NCBI GenBank assembly: GCA_030280995.1
Contig: JASXTE010000011.1
Location: 7,013,501 to 7,077,500 of the forward strand
Reading direction: 5' to 3'
From: Hemileia vastatrix
Taxonomy: Eukaryota; Basidiomycota; Pucciniomycetes; Pucciniales; Zaghouaniaceae
DNA: 64,000 bases
Positions 23,779 to 34,216 of this stretch are shown in pieces. The notes below the pieces were generated by a model. That model was not told the DNA's origin and made no database searches. It was given only the letters and a program-made list of their open reading frames with translations. The position numbers and the translations under genes were made by a program. The stretch's first letter is position 1. The number at the start of each line of letters is the position of its first letter.

Positions 23779-23783
23779 ATTTA

Positions 23784-25987
23784 CCTAAGATTAGTGAAAC
23801 AAAATCCAATCAGAAGAACTGGCCGAAGATTGATCAGTACCCAACTTATGATGAGGAAGCCAGCTCTGATTGGCAACATTTTATTCAAAGAATTGACAAC
23901 TTAAAATTCTCATATAAGTTGCCAGATGAAGAAATAACATTGAAATTGATCTCTTTATATAAGGATTTTCCTTTATTATAGTTAGAAGCTGTTTTGAGTG
24001 AGGGTAAAGATTAATCTTGGGCTGAATGGAAACAACTAATTGAAAAACAATTTTGAGGTTCTAAATTCAGGCTCACTCAGCAGAGACTGTATGAGAAAAC
24101 TAGGTATAATCTGTTGAATGGTGAAAAACCTATGGTAATTTTAATTAACTTAAATAAAATATTAAAAGCCATTGAGCCAAACATGGATTTTAATTTATGG
24201 AAAGATAAGATAATATATAAATTACCTATATCTGTTAGAGACATTTTTGTAGCTAGAACAATAATGGTTAATGAATATTCTGAATTTATCAATATTTTTA
24301 ATGAAATATTATTAAACCATAAGTATGAAGCAAGGTACACCACTTATAAACAAAATAATTAACCTGTGAAAAATCAGAATTCAAAACCATTTCAGGAGAA
24401 GCAGAAAAAACCTACTGCACCTGTAGTACCTAAAACATATGAGACTAATACTTGTTATAAGTGTAATAAACCTTGAGTTATAGGTCACAAATGTGAGAAG
24501 AATATAAATATTGTTGAAAATCAGCATGAATCTGAAAATGAAACAGAAAAAAGTAAATATTCAAGTGATTATGACAGTAATATCTCATATAGTGATTAAA
24601 ATGAAGTCTGTATGTTGGGAGATGATTTGTCCATCTTTGAAAGTCCAATATTTAGCATGGACTTAAATTAATCTTTAATTAATTTTGTGGATTCTGAAAT
24701 CATTAGGGATATACAAGCTGATAACTTGAAAATGACACCTATCATGGTTCCAGCTATCATTTCTGGAGAAGATGTAAATATAGTATTGGACACAGGAGCT
24801 TCTGGTTTTGTTGTTTCAACAAAAACATTACAGAAAATTGATAGGGAGTATAAGTCTAATCTTGAAACCCTTCAATGTAAAAATTGGAGAGGTTTTGGAT
24901 CAGTACTACACCCCATTGATAGATACAAAGCTGCTGTTTTCTTTAAACATCAACATGGTTATGTTAGAGTAACTTTTGACTTTGTAGTAATTGACAATAC
25001 TAATTGTAGTAACTGTTTTATCATTGGAAATAACATTCTGACTAAGTTGGTGTGAAATTAGACCCTGCTAATAATAATTTTACAATTGGCTTGAATGGTA
25101 AAAGGAAATTTAAAATAAATTCTTTTAACACAGTCTTACACATTGAGTCAGTAATAAATATTCCTTGCAAAGTAAGAAAATCCAATCAGATGGTACTTCT
25201 GGAAACAGAAATTTCAAAAGCATCATTTGGCACTCAAATAAGTAAATCTGAGAAAACAATTATTTTGGACTTAATTAAAGCATTTCCAATGGCTTTTGCA
25301 CATGGGAACAATGAACTTGGCCTTGTAAAAGATCATGAGATGAAAATTAGTTAAACCTGTAATATGGATAATATTCCTGCTAGTCTTAAAAAGAAACCAT
25401 ACCCTTCTTCACCATTGAAGAGGAAAGACATAGAGGATAATATTAAGATATTATTAAAAATGAACATTCTTGAAAAGGTTGAAACTACACCAAAATATTG
25501 TGTAAAATAACCAGTGCTAATTTCTTATGAACAAGATAAATCAAGACTGTGTGGTGATTATAGAGCATTAAATACATTTACAGTGGATGGTATTTATCCT
25601 TTGTTAAGGATTGCCTCTATACATGCTACCCTTAAAGGTGCTAAATATATAAGTTGCCTAGATGGAAATAAAGGGTACCATCAAATTCCTGTAGAAAAGA
25701 ATTCACAGAACTTTTTTTTGATAACAACACATATGGGAATATATAAGTATGTCAGGATGCCATTTGGACAGAAAAATTCTCCTTCAGTATTTCACAATTT
25801 AATGGATATAACATTCCATAATGAAATGATTGAAGGATGGTTCATGGTATACATTGATGACATCATAGTGTTCTATAATACATATGATAGACACTTAATC
25901 CGTTTAAAGAAGGTATTTCAAAAGATGGGTGAAATAAAAATTAACCTTGCATTGAAAAAATGTCAATTTGGGTTTGAGTCTTTAAAA
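23784..25987 (+). pseudogene. Element E gag C-terminus, protease and partial RT (broken)
   Basis: The frame resumes with NWPKIDQYPTYDEEASSDWQ at about 23820, matching the gag core of D. The zinc knuckle near 24450 reads CYKCNKP, stop, VIGHKC, with a stop where D has Trp. The protease (24687-25055) has VLDTGASG and WRGFGSVLHPIDRY. RT runs from 25052 to 25987 with YIDDIIVFYN near 25850. Stops near 24360, 24475, 24600, 25050, 25352 and 25508 disable it. Similarity to gypsy RT ends abruptly after FGFESLKVL. Confidence 0.88.
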
Positions 25988-26743
25988 GTGCTAGTGACAA
26001 ATCTAGATATGGCTAATATAGATGAATCAATTGATCCTGAAGTTTATGAGACACTTGAAAATTACTCTATCTCTCTCCTGAAAAATGTTCCTGATGTAGC
26101 AAATATTAATGATCAATATTTGAGATACATCATCACAAAACAAAACAAAATAATAAATAACTTACAATCAACCCAAGAATTTAATTGCTTGTTAACTGAA
26201 AAAGTTTACCAAGCATTGGAAGTTGAGTTGAATAGGGTATCTGATGAATTGTTTAGGTAAAAATTAAATTATGAAAAGAAACTTGCTTTGTGGCAAAATA
26301 TTAGGAATGATCTATCCAAAGTGATAGAGACTATGTCTATCTGTTTCCAAGAACTAGAAGGTCAGAAATTATATTTGAAAAAACTAAATAACCATTATTC
26401 ATATCTGAAAAATAAGAATCAATTATCATTTTCAACCTTCAATGAAATAGTAACCAGTATTCCAAGGGTGAAAACTAGGTTAACAAACATTGAGGAACAA
26501 TTGAATTCATTGTTATTTGACCCAAAATACTCTGTCACTTCTGAGAAGGAAACTGTTCCACAGGCTACTCCACTTGTACCTGAGCCAAGCTCTTCTAGAG
26601 GAGTATTATTACAAAATAAACCTGTAGATAGTTCTGAGTTTCCATCAAAAATTGATGATGTACCCTTTTCATCTGCAATTGTGTTAAATAATGAGATTAC
26701 AGCTCAATTAGAGAAATTAAAACTTCTTCTTACACAGAAATAG
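25988..26743 (+). pseudogene. Orphan plus-strand gag coiled-coil fragment fused to RT
   Basis: Without a frame change, the RT frame of E (25514-26260) continues from LKVL into DESIDPEVYETLENYSISLL, a gag segment. After one stop at 26258-26260 it reads on to NNEITAQLEKLKLLLTQK, ending at 26743. The order matches the middle of element D gag (SVPPEIYTLIEKTSEEIL through NNEISEHLAKLQELL). Immediately to the right is the leader of element C on the other strand. The fragment therefore sits inverted relative to C and is a rearrangement joint. Confidence 0.75.
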
Positions 26744-27675
26744 AAATATTTAAAGTTTACTATAAATTACCAGGACTACTAATCAACTGAAATAATGAAA
26801 ATGTATCAAATATCAGGACTAAAATAAACTGAAACAATTAATTTATTATCAATTTTCAGGACTACTTATCAGCTGAAGCATTGAAAATATATCAATTTAT
26901 CAGGACTAAAATCAAGTGAAATAATTAGTTAATACAATTTACAATCAATTTATTTACTAAGATATTGATATTATTTATTACCAGGAACAAATCAACTGAA
27001 ATAATAAAATAATATATTTATTATCAGGACCAAAATCAGCTGAAATAATTAATGCAAATTCTTAAAAAAATAACCAATTTATATATTTTATATTTCTCAA
27101 TTAAAAGTACTAAATTTCAACTGAAATAATTTATTAATACAATTTTTTCATTAAATAATTAATTTATATATTTTTATTATTTTAATTACCAGGACTAATT
27201 GTCAACTGAAATAATAAAAAAATATTTTAACTATCATGACAATTAGTCAACTGAAATAATTAAATAATATAATTTTTTAATTAAATAAATTAATTATACT
27301 ACTTCTAGGACTAAGAACAATTTTGCTCTATCTTGGTCAACTAAGAAAAAAATATTATATACCTGAAACCTCCCCCTGTAATTTGAGCAGTTTAATGCCA
27401 ACCACAGAGTGCTGAGTAAAAAGATATACATATATTAAAAAATATGCAGAGTGAGACCTACAGATAATAACCACTAAAGTCACTACAAAGATATAGGAAA
27501 ATTACACTTATATAAACCTAAATCTGGGGAAAGGTTCGAATCCCATTCACAGAAAAAAAGTTAGTCATGTGACTTTGACATTTGTTGTTTGTTCTTTGTC
27601 CAAAATATTGCTATAGGTGTTGAACTCAATGTTCCTTTGGTCACTGGAATCAAGATAACAATGGTTGAACAACTA
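26744..27675 (-). other. 5' leader of element C
   Basis: This long AT-rich leader is read on the minus strand. It contains many repeats of the pattern CAGGACTA...CAACTGAAATAATT between about 26760 and 27290, then blocks shared with the D leader (TATAAACCTAA near 27510; TTCTAGGACTAAGA near 27303). No gene is seen. Confidence 0.65.
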
Positions 27676-27693
27676 TTTGGAAAGGCCCACAGT
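27676..27693 (-). promoter_or_regulatory. Primer-binding-site candidate of element C
   Basis: On the minus strand ACTGTGGGCCTTTCCAAA directly follows the 5' LTR. It matches the D motif at all but one position. Confidence 0.65.
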
Positions 27694-28423
27694 TTTCAAG
27701 GGGTGCTTTTGGTCTAGAAGATTTTATGGTGGTCCAATGGAGATGAATGGTGGGAAACACTCAAGATTTCAAAAGAGGTATGTATTTTTTATCTTTATAA
27801 TTGAATACTCAATAAAAAGGTAAAAAGATTATTATTATTATTACTTTGAAGACTTTAGAAATACACAGTTGTAAATACTAAGGTGGTAATAGTAGTAATA
27901 GAATGGGTTGTAAATATAATATTGTTTTTAATGTAAGAATGGAATGAATGAAAACAGCCAAATTGAGAGGCCTTATATAGGCAAAAAGGAGAGAAACTAC
28001 GGAATAAAAAATTCTATATACATGAGTATCAGAGAAAGAAAAATTCCACAATTAGACATTTAAAATATTAAAGTTGTTCTATAAAGAATGTACACATATA
28101 CTGTATCTATCTGTATATTCCCATTTTATTTTATTTATTCTAATTTTCTGTAAATTTCAAAGTAAAAATAAAAATAACAATATTTGATTTAATATTTAAT
28201 ATTTTTAGTTTTCTCTTCAGCTGTAATGAAGTCACTGTCACAGAATAAAATATATGAGGAAAAAATAGAATTATATCTTTACTTATTTTTACCTATTAAT
28301 TAGTCAAAATTGTTTAAGTAATTTATAAAGTAAGTATAATTCATTAAATGAGAGGTAAAGGTGTATCTCTACTCTAGTAAATAATTAATTATTTATTGGG
28401 TAAGTTTAGTAGCCTGGCTGACA
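27694..28423 (-). repeat. 5' LTR of element C
   Basis: It is homologous to 15092-15825 along its whole length, with scattered substitutions and small indels. The outer end CTGACA is intact, and the inner end reads TTTC in place of TGTC. A TATA-like block CTATATAAGG (minus strand, 27971-27980) sits in the position shared with the other LTRs. Confidence 0.88.
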
Positions 28424-28428
28424 GAAAC

Positions 28429-29850
28429 ACTCTGTTGCTGAGTATGTGTCCGAATTCCAGGGCCACACCAGCTATGTTACAACATGGGGAGAAGGAGAAC
28501 TCATGTTTTACTTCAGAAATCAGCTCCCACAAAAATAAGGAATTCAATAATCAGTCACCCTTGTACAACCTTCATCCAAGTGCTCATGGAGCTGGCCATC
28601 CAAATCAATAACAAGTTTATGCATCAGCAGATTGATGGTTGGAGTGGCACCCATCAGTGGGGCCAGTGCCAAGGACCCGAACTCCATGGAAAATGATGCA
28701 GTAAGTTCATGTGGGGCTAATGGGAGAAAAAGGCTATCTGATGAGGAATACCAAAGCGCATATGCATAGCAGGCTTTGCCTCCAATTTGGGAGTGGTGGT
28801 CATCTGGAAAGGGAGTTTAGAGGAAAAATAAGGGTTAGTGAGGTGGAGGATATCACAAGAAAGACCCATGTAAAAGACAGTTCTCAGGGGTGAAGGTTGT
28901 GCCCTCCAAGAGCAGATTAGAGGGAAAAGATAAGGGGGACTTAGTAGAGAAATTATCAGTGTGTAATCCACTTCAAGTTAATGATAATTGCATTATACTA
29001 AACTTGCCTTTAATGACCCTTGATGCCACAACAAATGTACGAGCCCTACTGGACTGTGGGGCCACATAATGTTTTATTTATAATAAGCTTCTACAGAGAA
29101 ATAAAATGAAAAGTGAAGAATTGGACAACCCTAGGTATATAATTATGTTTTACAGATCCCCAGGTGGGAGAGGAGAAGTAAGAGAAAAGATTTTTTTCAG
29201 GTTTTTGTGTGATGGAAAAGAGTCTCAGTGTAGGTAATATGCAACAAACCTGAAGGACAAGTACAACAAGGTACTGGGTATGACATGGATGGACCAATAT
29301 AACCCACACATTGACTGGAAGGAAAGGGGACACTGGTGCTAAAGTATTGGCCCCCTTGCCCTTTCAGGGGCCAGGGGCCCACCCCAGAGATTCTTCTGAT
29401 GTTTTTCTATCATCAGTTGACTTGCCGCCAGAACTGATGCTTTCTCTTAATTCTAAGCAGCAGGCTGGGGATGGGTTGCCAATGGGGAGCACCAGAGAGG
29501 GCCAAAAGGGAGAAGAATGGTGCCTAAACAAGGAGAAGGCACACAAGAGGAAGGATTGGGCAGAAGATGGGAAGGTAGATGGCACAGAGAAAGAAATTGT
29601 CACCTGGATTTTTCAGGGGTCTGAGGCTCCTCCCGGGAAGCCTCCTGGTGTTCCATTATCACTAGTAGACTTGCTGTGAGAACTGACACTTTCTCTTGAT
29701 GCTAGGTTTCAAGACTTGGAGGGGAACTGGAAGAAGAGGAAGAGCTGGAATGCAATGCAACAGCTTGGAACATATCTGAAAAGATTACAGCCAAGGTACA
29801 GTCCGCAAGGAAATAGTGCCTGAGGCATATTGGGAATTTTTACTGCTGTT
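28429..29850 (+). pseudogene. Element B gag C-terminus, zinc knuckle and protease (broken)
   Basis: Gag resumes directly after element C with VAEYVSEFQGHTSYVTTWGE. A zinc-knuckle relic, LCLQFGSGGHLEREFRG (about 28770-28820), has lost two of its cysteines. A protease core reads LDATTNVRALLDCGAT (about 29020-29065). A Pro/Ser-rich spacer (29311-29850) contains two diverged copies of one segment, near 29363-29460 and 29613-29710, each with a VDL motif followed by LTLSL or LMLSL. Several stops are present. Confidence 0.7.
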
Positions 29851-29939
29851 TAGAGAGGGAGAAGTCAAGATCCTGCCACCATATCAATCATACAGATTTC
29901 CCATTGATCTGATGCCAGGAGCAACCCCTTAATTTAGCC

Positions 29940-32740
29940 ACATAATCCCATTATAAACCCTAGAGTCAACAGCACTAAAAGAGATGATTGATGAAAATTC
30001 AAAGAATGGTTTTATTAGGGAATTTAAATCTCCCTGGGCTGCCCCTGTCATCTTTTCAGGAAAAAAGGATGGTTCACTAACACCTTTCATGAATTTCAGA
30101 AGCTTACATGCACTGATGTTAAAGAATTTATGTCCACTTCCCTTGACTAGTGAGCTAATTAATATTCCTCAAGTTTCAGAGATATTTACATCCCTAGATA
30201 TTAGGGCAGGTTACCACAACATATGTGTAGAAAAAGGCAATGAACACAAACTGGGATTATGCACTAAATTTGGTCAATTCAAATGGTTGGTAATGCCATT
30301 TGGTCCATGTAATGCATCTACCACTCTTTAACACTTCACTAAAAGAATCTTCAGAGACAGAATAGGGGTAGATGTAGTGGTATACTAGGAGGACATCTTG
30401 ATTTACTCCAGATCATTGGAAGAACATAAAATACATGTAAAGGACTGTTTGAAGTGCTTGAGGAAGGCCCAGGTATGGTTAAAGCTGGAGAAATGAGTCT
30501 TCTCAGTGAGTTAAATCTCTTACTTGGGTATGATAATTTCTAAAAACAAGGTGCAAATGGATCAGGAGAAAGTAAAGGCAGTAACAGAATGGCCAACACC
30601 AGCATTAGTAAAGGAGATCCAGTCATTCTTAGGATTTGTAAATTTTTACCACAATTTTATGAAAATTTCTCCCACATTTGCTGACCATTGCATGACCTCA
30701 CAAAGAAGGAAGCCAAATTTATCTTGAAAAGTAGGCAACAAGATATGTTTGACTACCTGAAAAGACAATTTGTGACAGCATCTATTCTCACAATCCCTGA
30801 CTTATTAAAGCCATTGGTTCTGGAATGTGACTGCTCAGATTTTGCACTAGGCGCAGTATTATTTCAATACAATGCTGAAGATGTCTTCAATCCAATAGCT
30901 TAGTTTTCACAAACACTGCTAGGAGCCAAACTAAACTATGCAATATATGATAAAAAGTTATTGGCACTAGTAGAAGAAGCACACACCTGGTGCCATTATT
31001 TGTAAGGAGGGCCTCACAGGTTACAAGTTATTATTTACATGGATCATAAAAACCTGGAAACCTTTCTGACAAAAAAAAAATCAGACTTGATGGCAGGAAA
31101 GCTGGGAAGAGCTTCTAAGTAGAATTAACTTTGTTATTACATTTGGACCAGGGAAGAAAAGTGGAAAACCTGATGTGCTATCACAACATCCTGACTTTCA
31201 CCTAGCACTGGGCCAACTACACACTGTTGGGGTGTTGTTGTTGAAGGGGGACCTTGATGAGGGGGTAATCCTAGACAAAGTGGAATCTTCAGATGAGGAT
31301 TTTATGGAATGGGTAAGAAGAGGGCAGGAAAAGGATGAAGGAGTGAAGGAGTCAGTGAAGGTGCTTTTCTTGAAGGAGGTACTGGTTAAGAAAGGATTGG
31401 AGGAGTATCACCTAGAAGGGGAGGTGCTGTATTGGAATGTGATGATAGTAGCGCCAAATGACAAAGAACTTAAGAGTCATGTGGTTAAATCAAGGCATGA
31501 TTACCCAATGGAAGGAAATTCAGGACCACTGAAGACTGTGGAGCTGGTAAATCACAACTTTTAATGGAAATCCATGAAGGCATACATCCAGCACTATGTG
31601 GTGGCATGTGACTCTTGTCAGAGGAACAAGGTTAGTCCAACAAAAACACCACTGACCCCACTAAGCATTTCCAAACAGCCATTAAAGGAGCTCTTCTATG
31701 ATCTTATAGTGGAGTTACCCAAGTCACAAGGAAAGAAAGCTATCCTCAGAGTAATTGACCTCTGTACCAAGATGGAGCACTTTGTACCCACCACTACCAA
31801 GGTTACATCAGAGGTTTTGCAGACTTAAGGGTGGCCCATGTATGGAAATTTCATGGATTGACTGATATTATAGTATCAGATAGGGGAAGTACTTTTAACT
31901 CTAAGTTGTTGAAAGCAATGTATGAGCAACTGAACATTAAACACATATTTTCAACAGCATGGCATCCACAAACTGACAGGCAACCTGAAATAGTTAGTAA
32001 CAAACTTGAACAATATTTTCTCTACTTTCTTAACTATCAGCAAGATGACTGGGTACAGCCATTACCATTGGCTGAATTCTCATACAATAAATGGGAACAT
32101 GCTGCAACAGGCATTTCACTATTCTATGCTAACTATGTATAACGCCCAAGATTTACAATTGGTACCCCAACCATTTTACAAGTCCCAGAAGCTGAAGAAC
32201 GTATTCAGAGAATACTGAGTATATATCAAGAAATAGAGGCAGCTCTCAAATTATCTCAGCAGTCAATGAAGTTTCATCATGATCAAGGGAAGACCCAGCA
32301 CCAAGCCCGACAGGTAGGTGAAAAGGTTTGGTTAAGCTCACAATTCCTCTCTACATTTCTCCCAAGCACCAAATTAGATCATAAGAAGGTAGGCCCATTT
32401 AAGATCAAGTGTAAGGTATCTGAATCAGAATACAAATTGGTGCTACCAATCTCAATGAGGCAGGTAAATATAGTTTTCAAAATTTTGTTGATGGTAAAGT
32501 GTCAAGAAGATACAATTCTAGGACTCCCAGAAGAGCCACCGGTGCCAATCCAGGTGGGAAATGAAGAGGAGTTTGAAGTGGAAAAGGTTGCTTCTAAGAG
32601 AGTGTATAGGGGAAGGTGCAGTACTTGGTGCATTGGAGAGTTTATGGGCTTGGAGATAGGTCCTGGAAACTGGTGGAAAATTTGGTGAATGCTAAGAAAA
32701 AGATGAAGGAGTTTGAGAAGGAGCACAGGGGACAGGAGGG
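29940..32740 (+). pseudogene. Element B pol (RT, RNase H, integrase, chromodomain), broken
   Basis: RT runs from about 29984: SPWAAPVIFSGKKDGSL, FTSLDIRAGYHNI, LVMPFGPCNA; the YxDD box reads a stop then EDILIYS at about 30380-30410. RNase H starts near 30780 (LECDCSDFALGAVLF). The HHCC region and integrase lie at 31490-32140 (CDSCQRNK, FYDLIVELP, ISTA-like STAWHPQTDRQPE). The C-terminal part (32266-32740) ends in a chromodomain whose second half (YLVHWR, then DRSWKLVENL) is in a shifted frame from its start (FEVEKV). Many stops make it nonfunctional. It is a distinct chromovirus lineage, clearly different from the A/C/D/E/I group. Confidence 0.9.
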
Positions 32741-32756
32741 GTAAAAGAGGGGTTAA

Positions 32757-33043
32757 AGTTAGTATTTGGCTGAAAGATGGGGAGGAGGAGCACTATGAAT
32801 CCTTTACATTTTAAAGAGATGGAAGAGTGAATATTGCTTTAAGGGGGTTATACAGGGCAGGAACTGTGGAGTGCTCCTCATCGGACAACCTATATAGTAA
32901 TCCAGTCACTTCTTAGTCTCACTGATGTATCAGCATAGTCAGTCCTGTCTCACTGTTGGTAATCCCAACATAGCACATCTAGTTAGTCTCACTGCTTAGT
33001 AGCATAGTCAGTCCCATACTCAGCTAGAGTCAGTGCTAGTAGT
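32757..33043 (+). repeat. 3' LTR of element B, first segment
   Basis: It is homologous to 14145-14573 from AGTTAGTATTTGG onward, preceded by a purine-rich GGTAAAAGAGGGG. It is interrupted by element D after GCTAGTAGT and finishes at 42221-42244 with CTTAGGTCCTAACA. Confidence 0.9.
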
Positions 33044-34182
33044 TGTCGGTCAGTCATCTAGAAGATATAAGAGAAGAGGGAAGAAAAGAGAGGAGGACAA
33101 GAAGGAGATAGTAGTTTAGAAATAAAAGAAATAAAAACAATTGAAATTATTTAATTTATTTGAGAGAAAGCAACGACGAGTGATTTGAGAGGTGACAACA
33201 AATTGGTTTTATTAATATTAATATTATTTAAGTAAGAGTTCTGCGCGGCAAACACTATAATTACTATCAGACTTAAGGCAACCTTTAAATTGTTATTTAG
33301 AATTTTTAATTAGAATTTAATACTAATAAAAATAATAATAAGCGTAATAAATTTATTTTTAAATTGTTGAGTGTGTAATAAGTGATAAGGCTACAGGGGA
33401 TTATCCAAGGCCCTTTTATAGGCAATGGGTCCTCTGAAGCGCTACTATATCTGTAAATACAATGATTAGAATGGAATAAAACAAACATATCAAAAGAGTA
33501 AATGAAACATAACAATATAGAGAAAAACATGAAACAAATAATTAAAAGCCCAATTAAGAATCCAATTTCCCCGCCATTAATTCCCAAATCAGTAAGTGAC
33601 AATAGTGAATAACTAAACAAGATTGGAAACATAGGAACTATGAGAAATATAATTCCCACCAGATGGTACATTCTGATTAGAGGACATTTTAAGTGAAACA
33701 AAAAATAATTTGATGCAACAAAACAAGCAATTAATCTCAATTTAGTCCAAATTAATTTATTTGTTTTTTCTAACACAATTAAGGGTCAAAAGAAGCGTCC
33801 TTAATAATTGTTTAGTATCATATGAGAGGTATTATTTAATATATAAATTTAAGTAATTAATTTAAATATATTATAAATCAAATTTACACTTGTAATTATA
33901 ATATATGTTTTTTAATTAATTAAATATAAATTTATAATTATTAAATACATAAAAATGCGCCATTATTTGTAGAAGTTATTATATTATGCTCAATTTAATT
34001 GTATATAAAAATATATATAACCAATAAATTTAATGTAACACTTGTATATAATAAAATTTTTATATAATTTCATTATACAATAAAATATTAGGTTATATTC
34101 ATTAAATACAAGTCTTACCCACTTTTTAGGGTTTTATAATTTATATATCATTTACTGGACTCCTGGAATAGCCTGGCTGACA
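33044..34182 (-). repeat. 3' LTR of element D
   Basis: 1139 bp with TGTCGG...CTGACA ends. In LTR sense it contains an open frame of 156 codons (33306-33776), hydrophobic and Leu/Phe/Ile-rich, that is identical in the other LTR. Confidence 0.95.
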
Positions 34183-34195
34183 CTCCCTCACTCTA
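34183..34195 (-). promoter_or_regulatory. Polypurine tract of element D
   Basis: On the minus strand AGAGTGAGGGAG directly precedes the 3' LTR. The same tract is seen at M (63603-63614), C and I. It would prime plus-strand DNA synthesis. Confidence 0.8.
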
Positions 34196-34216
34196 AAAAA
34201 AACAATAAAAAAAATG

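Larger units (their letters stand above)
19550..25987 (+). mobile_element. Gypsy element E (F-family LTR), 3'-truncated
   Basis: This plus-strand element lies inside C's gag/protease. Its order is 5' LTR (19550-20726), primer-site-like motif (20727-20744), leader, gag (21237-22493), solo LTR insertion (22602-23778), rest of gag, zinc knuckle, protease and RT. It stops mid-RT near 25987, with no RNase H, integrase or 3' LTR. The left flank is GTTAG; no matching duplication is found on the right, as expected for a truncated copy. Confidence 0.82.
15092..28423 (-). mobile_element. Gypsy element C, internally rearranged
   Basis: GAAAC flanks it at 15087-15091 and 28424-28428. LTRs of about 730 bp lie at 15092-15825 and 27694-28423 and are clearly homologous but visibly diverged. 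The minus-strand pol and protease run from 15869 to 19549. Gag is interrupted by the plus-strand element E, and the part of gag expected next to the 5' leader is missing; a plus-strand gag fragment (25988-26743) stands there instead. Insertion of E was therefore accompanied or followed by deletion and inversion. Confidence 0.88.

Noticed and set aside
27533..27544. GGTTCGAATCCC resembling a tRNA T-arm in the leader of element C
   Set aside because: No 5-bp T-stem, anticodon arm or acceptor stem can be formed around it.
28717..29603. Several antisense frames over element B gag and spacer
   Set aside because: They carry no recognisable motif and lie opposite a degenerate gypsy coding region.
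33306..33776. The identical 156-codon frames in both LTRs of element D as a host gene pair
   Set aside because: They lie wholly within the LTRs; their identity follows from the recent insertion, and the composition is simple hydrophobic A/T-rich sequence.
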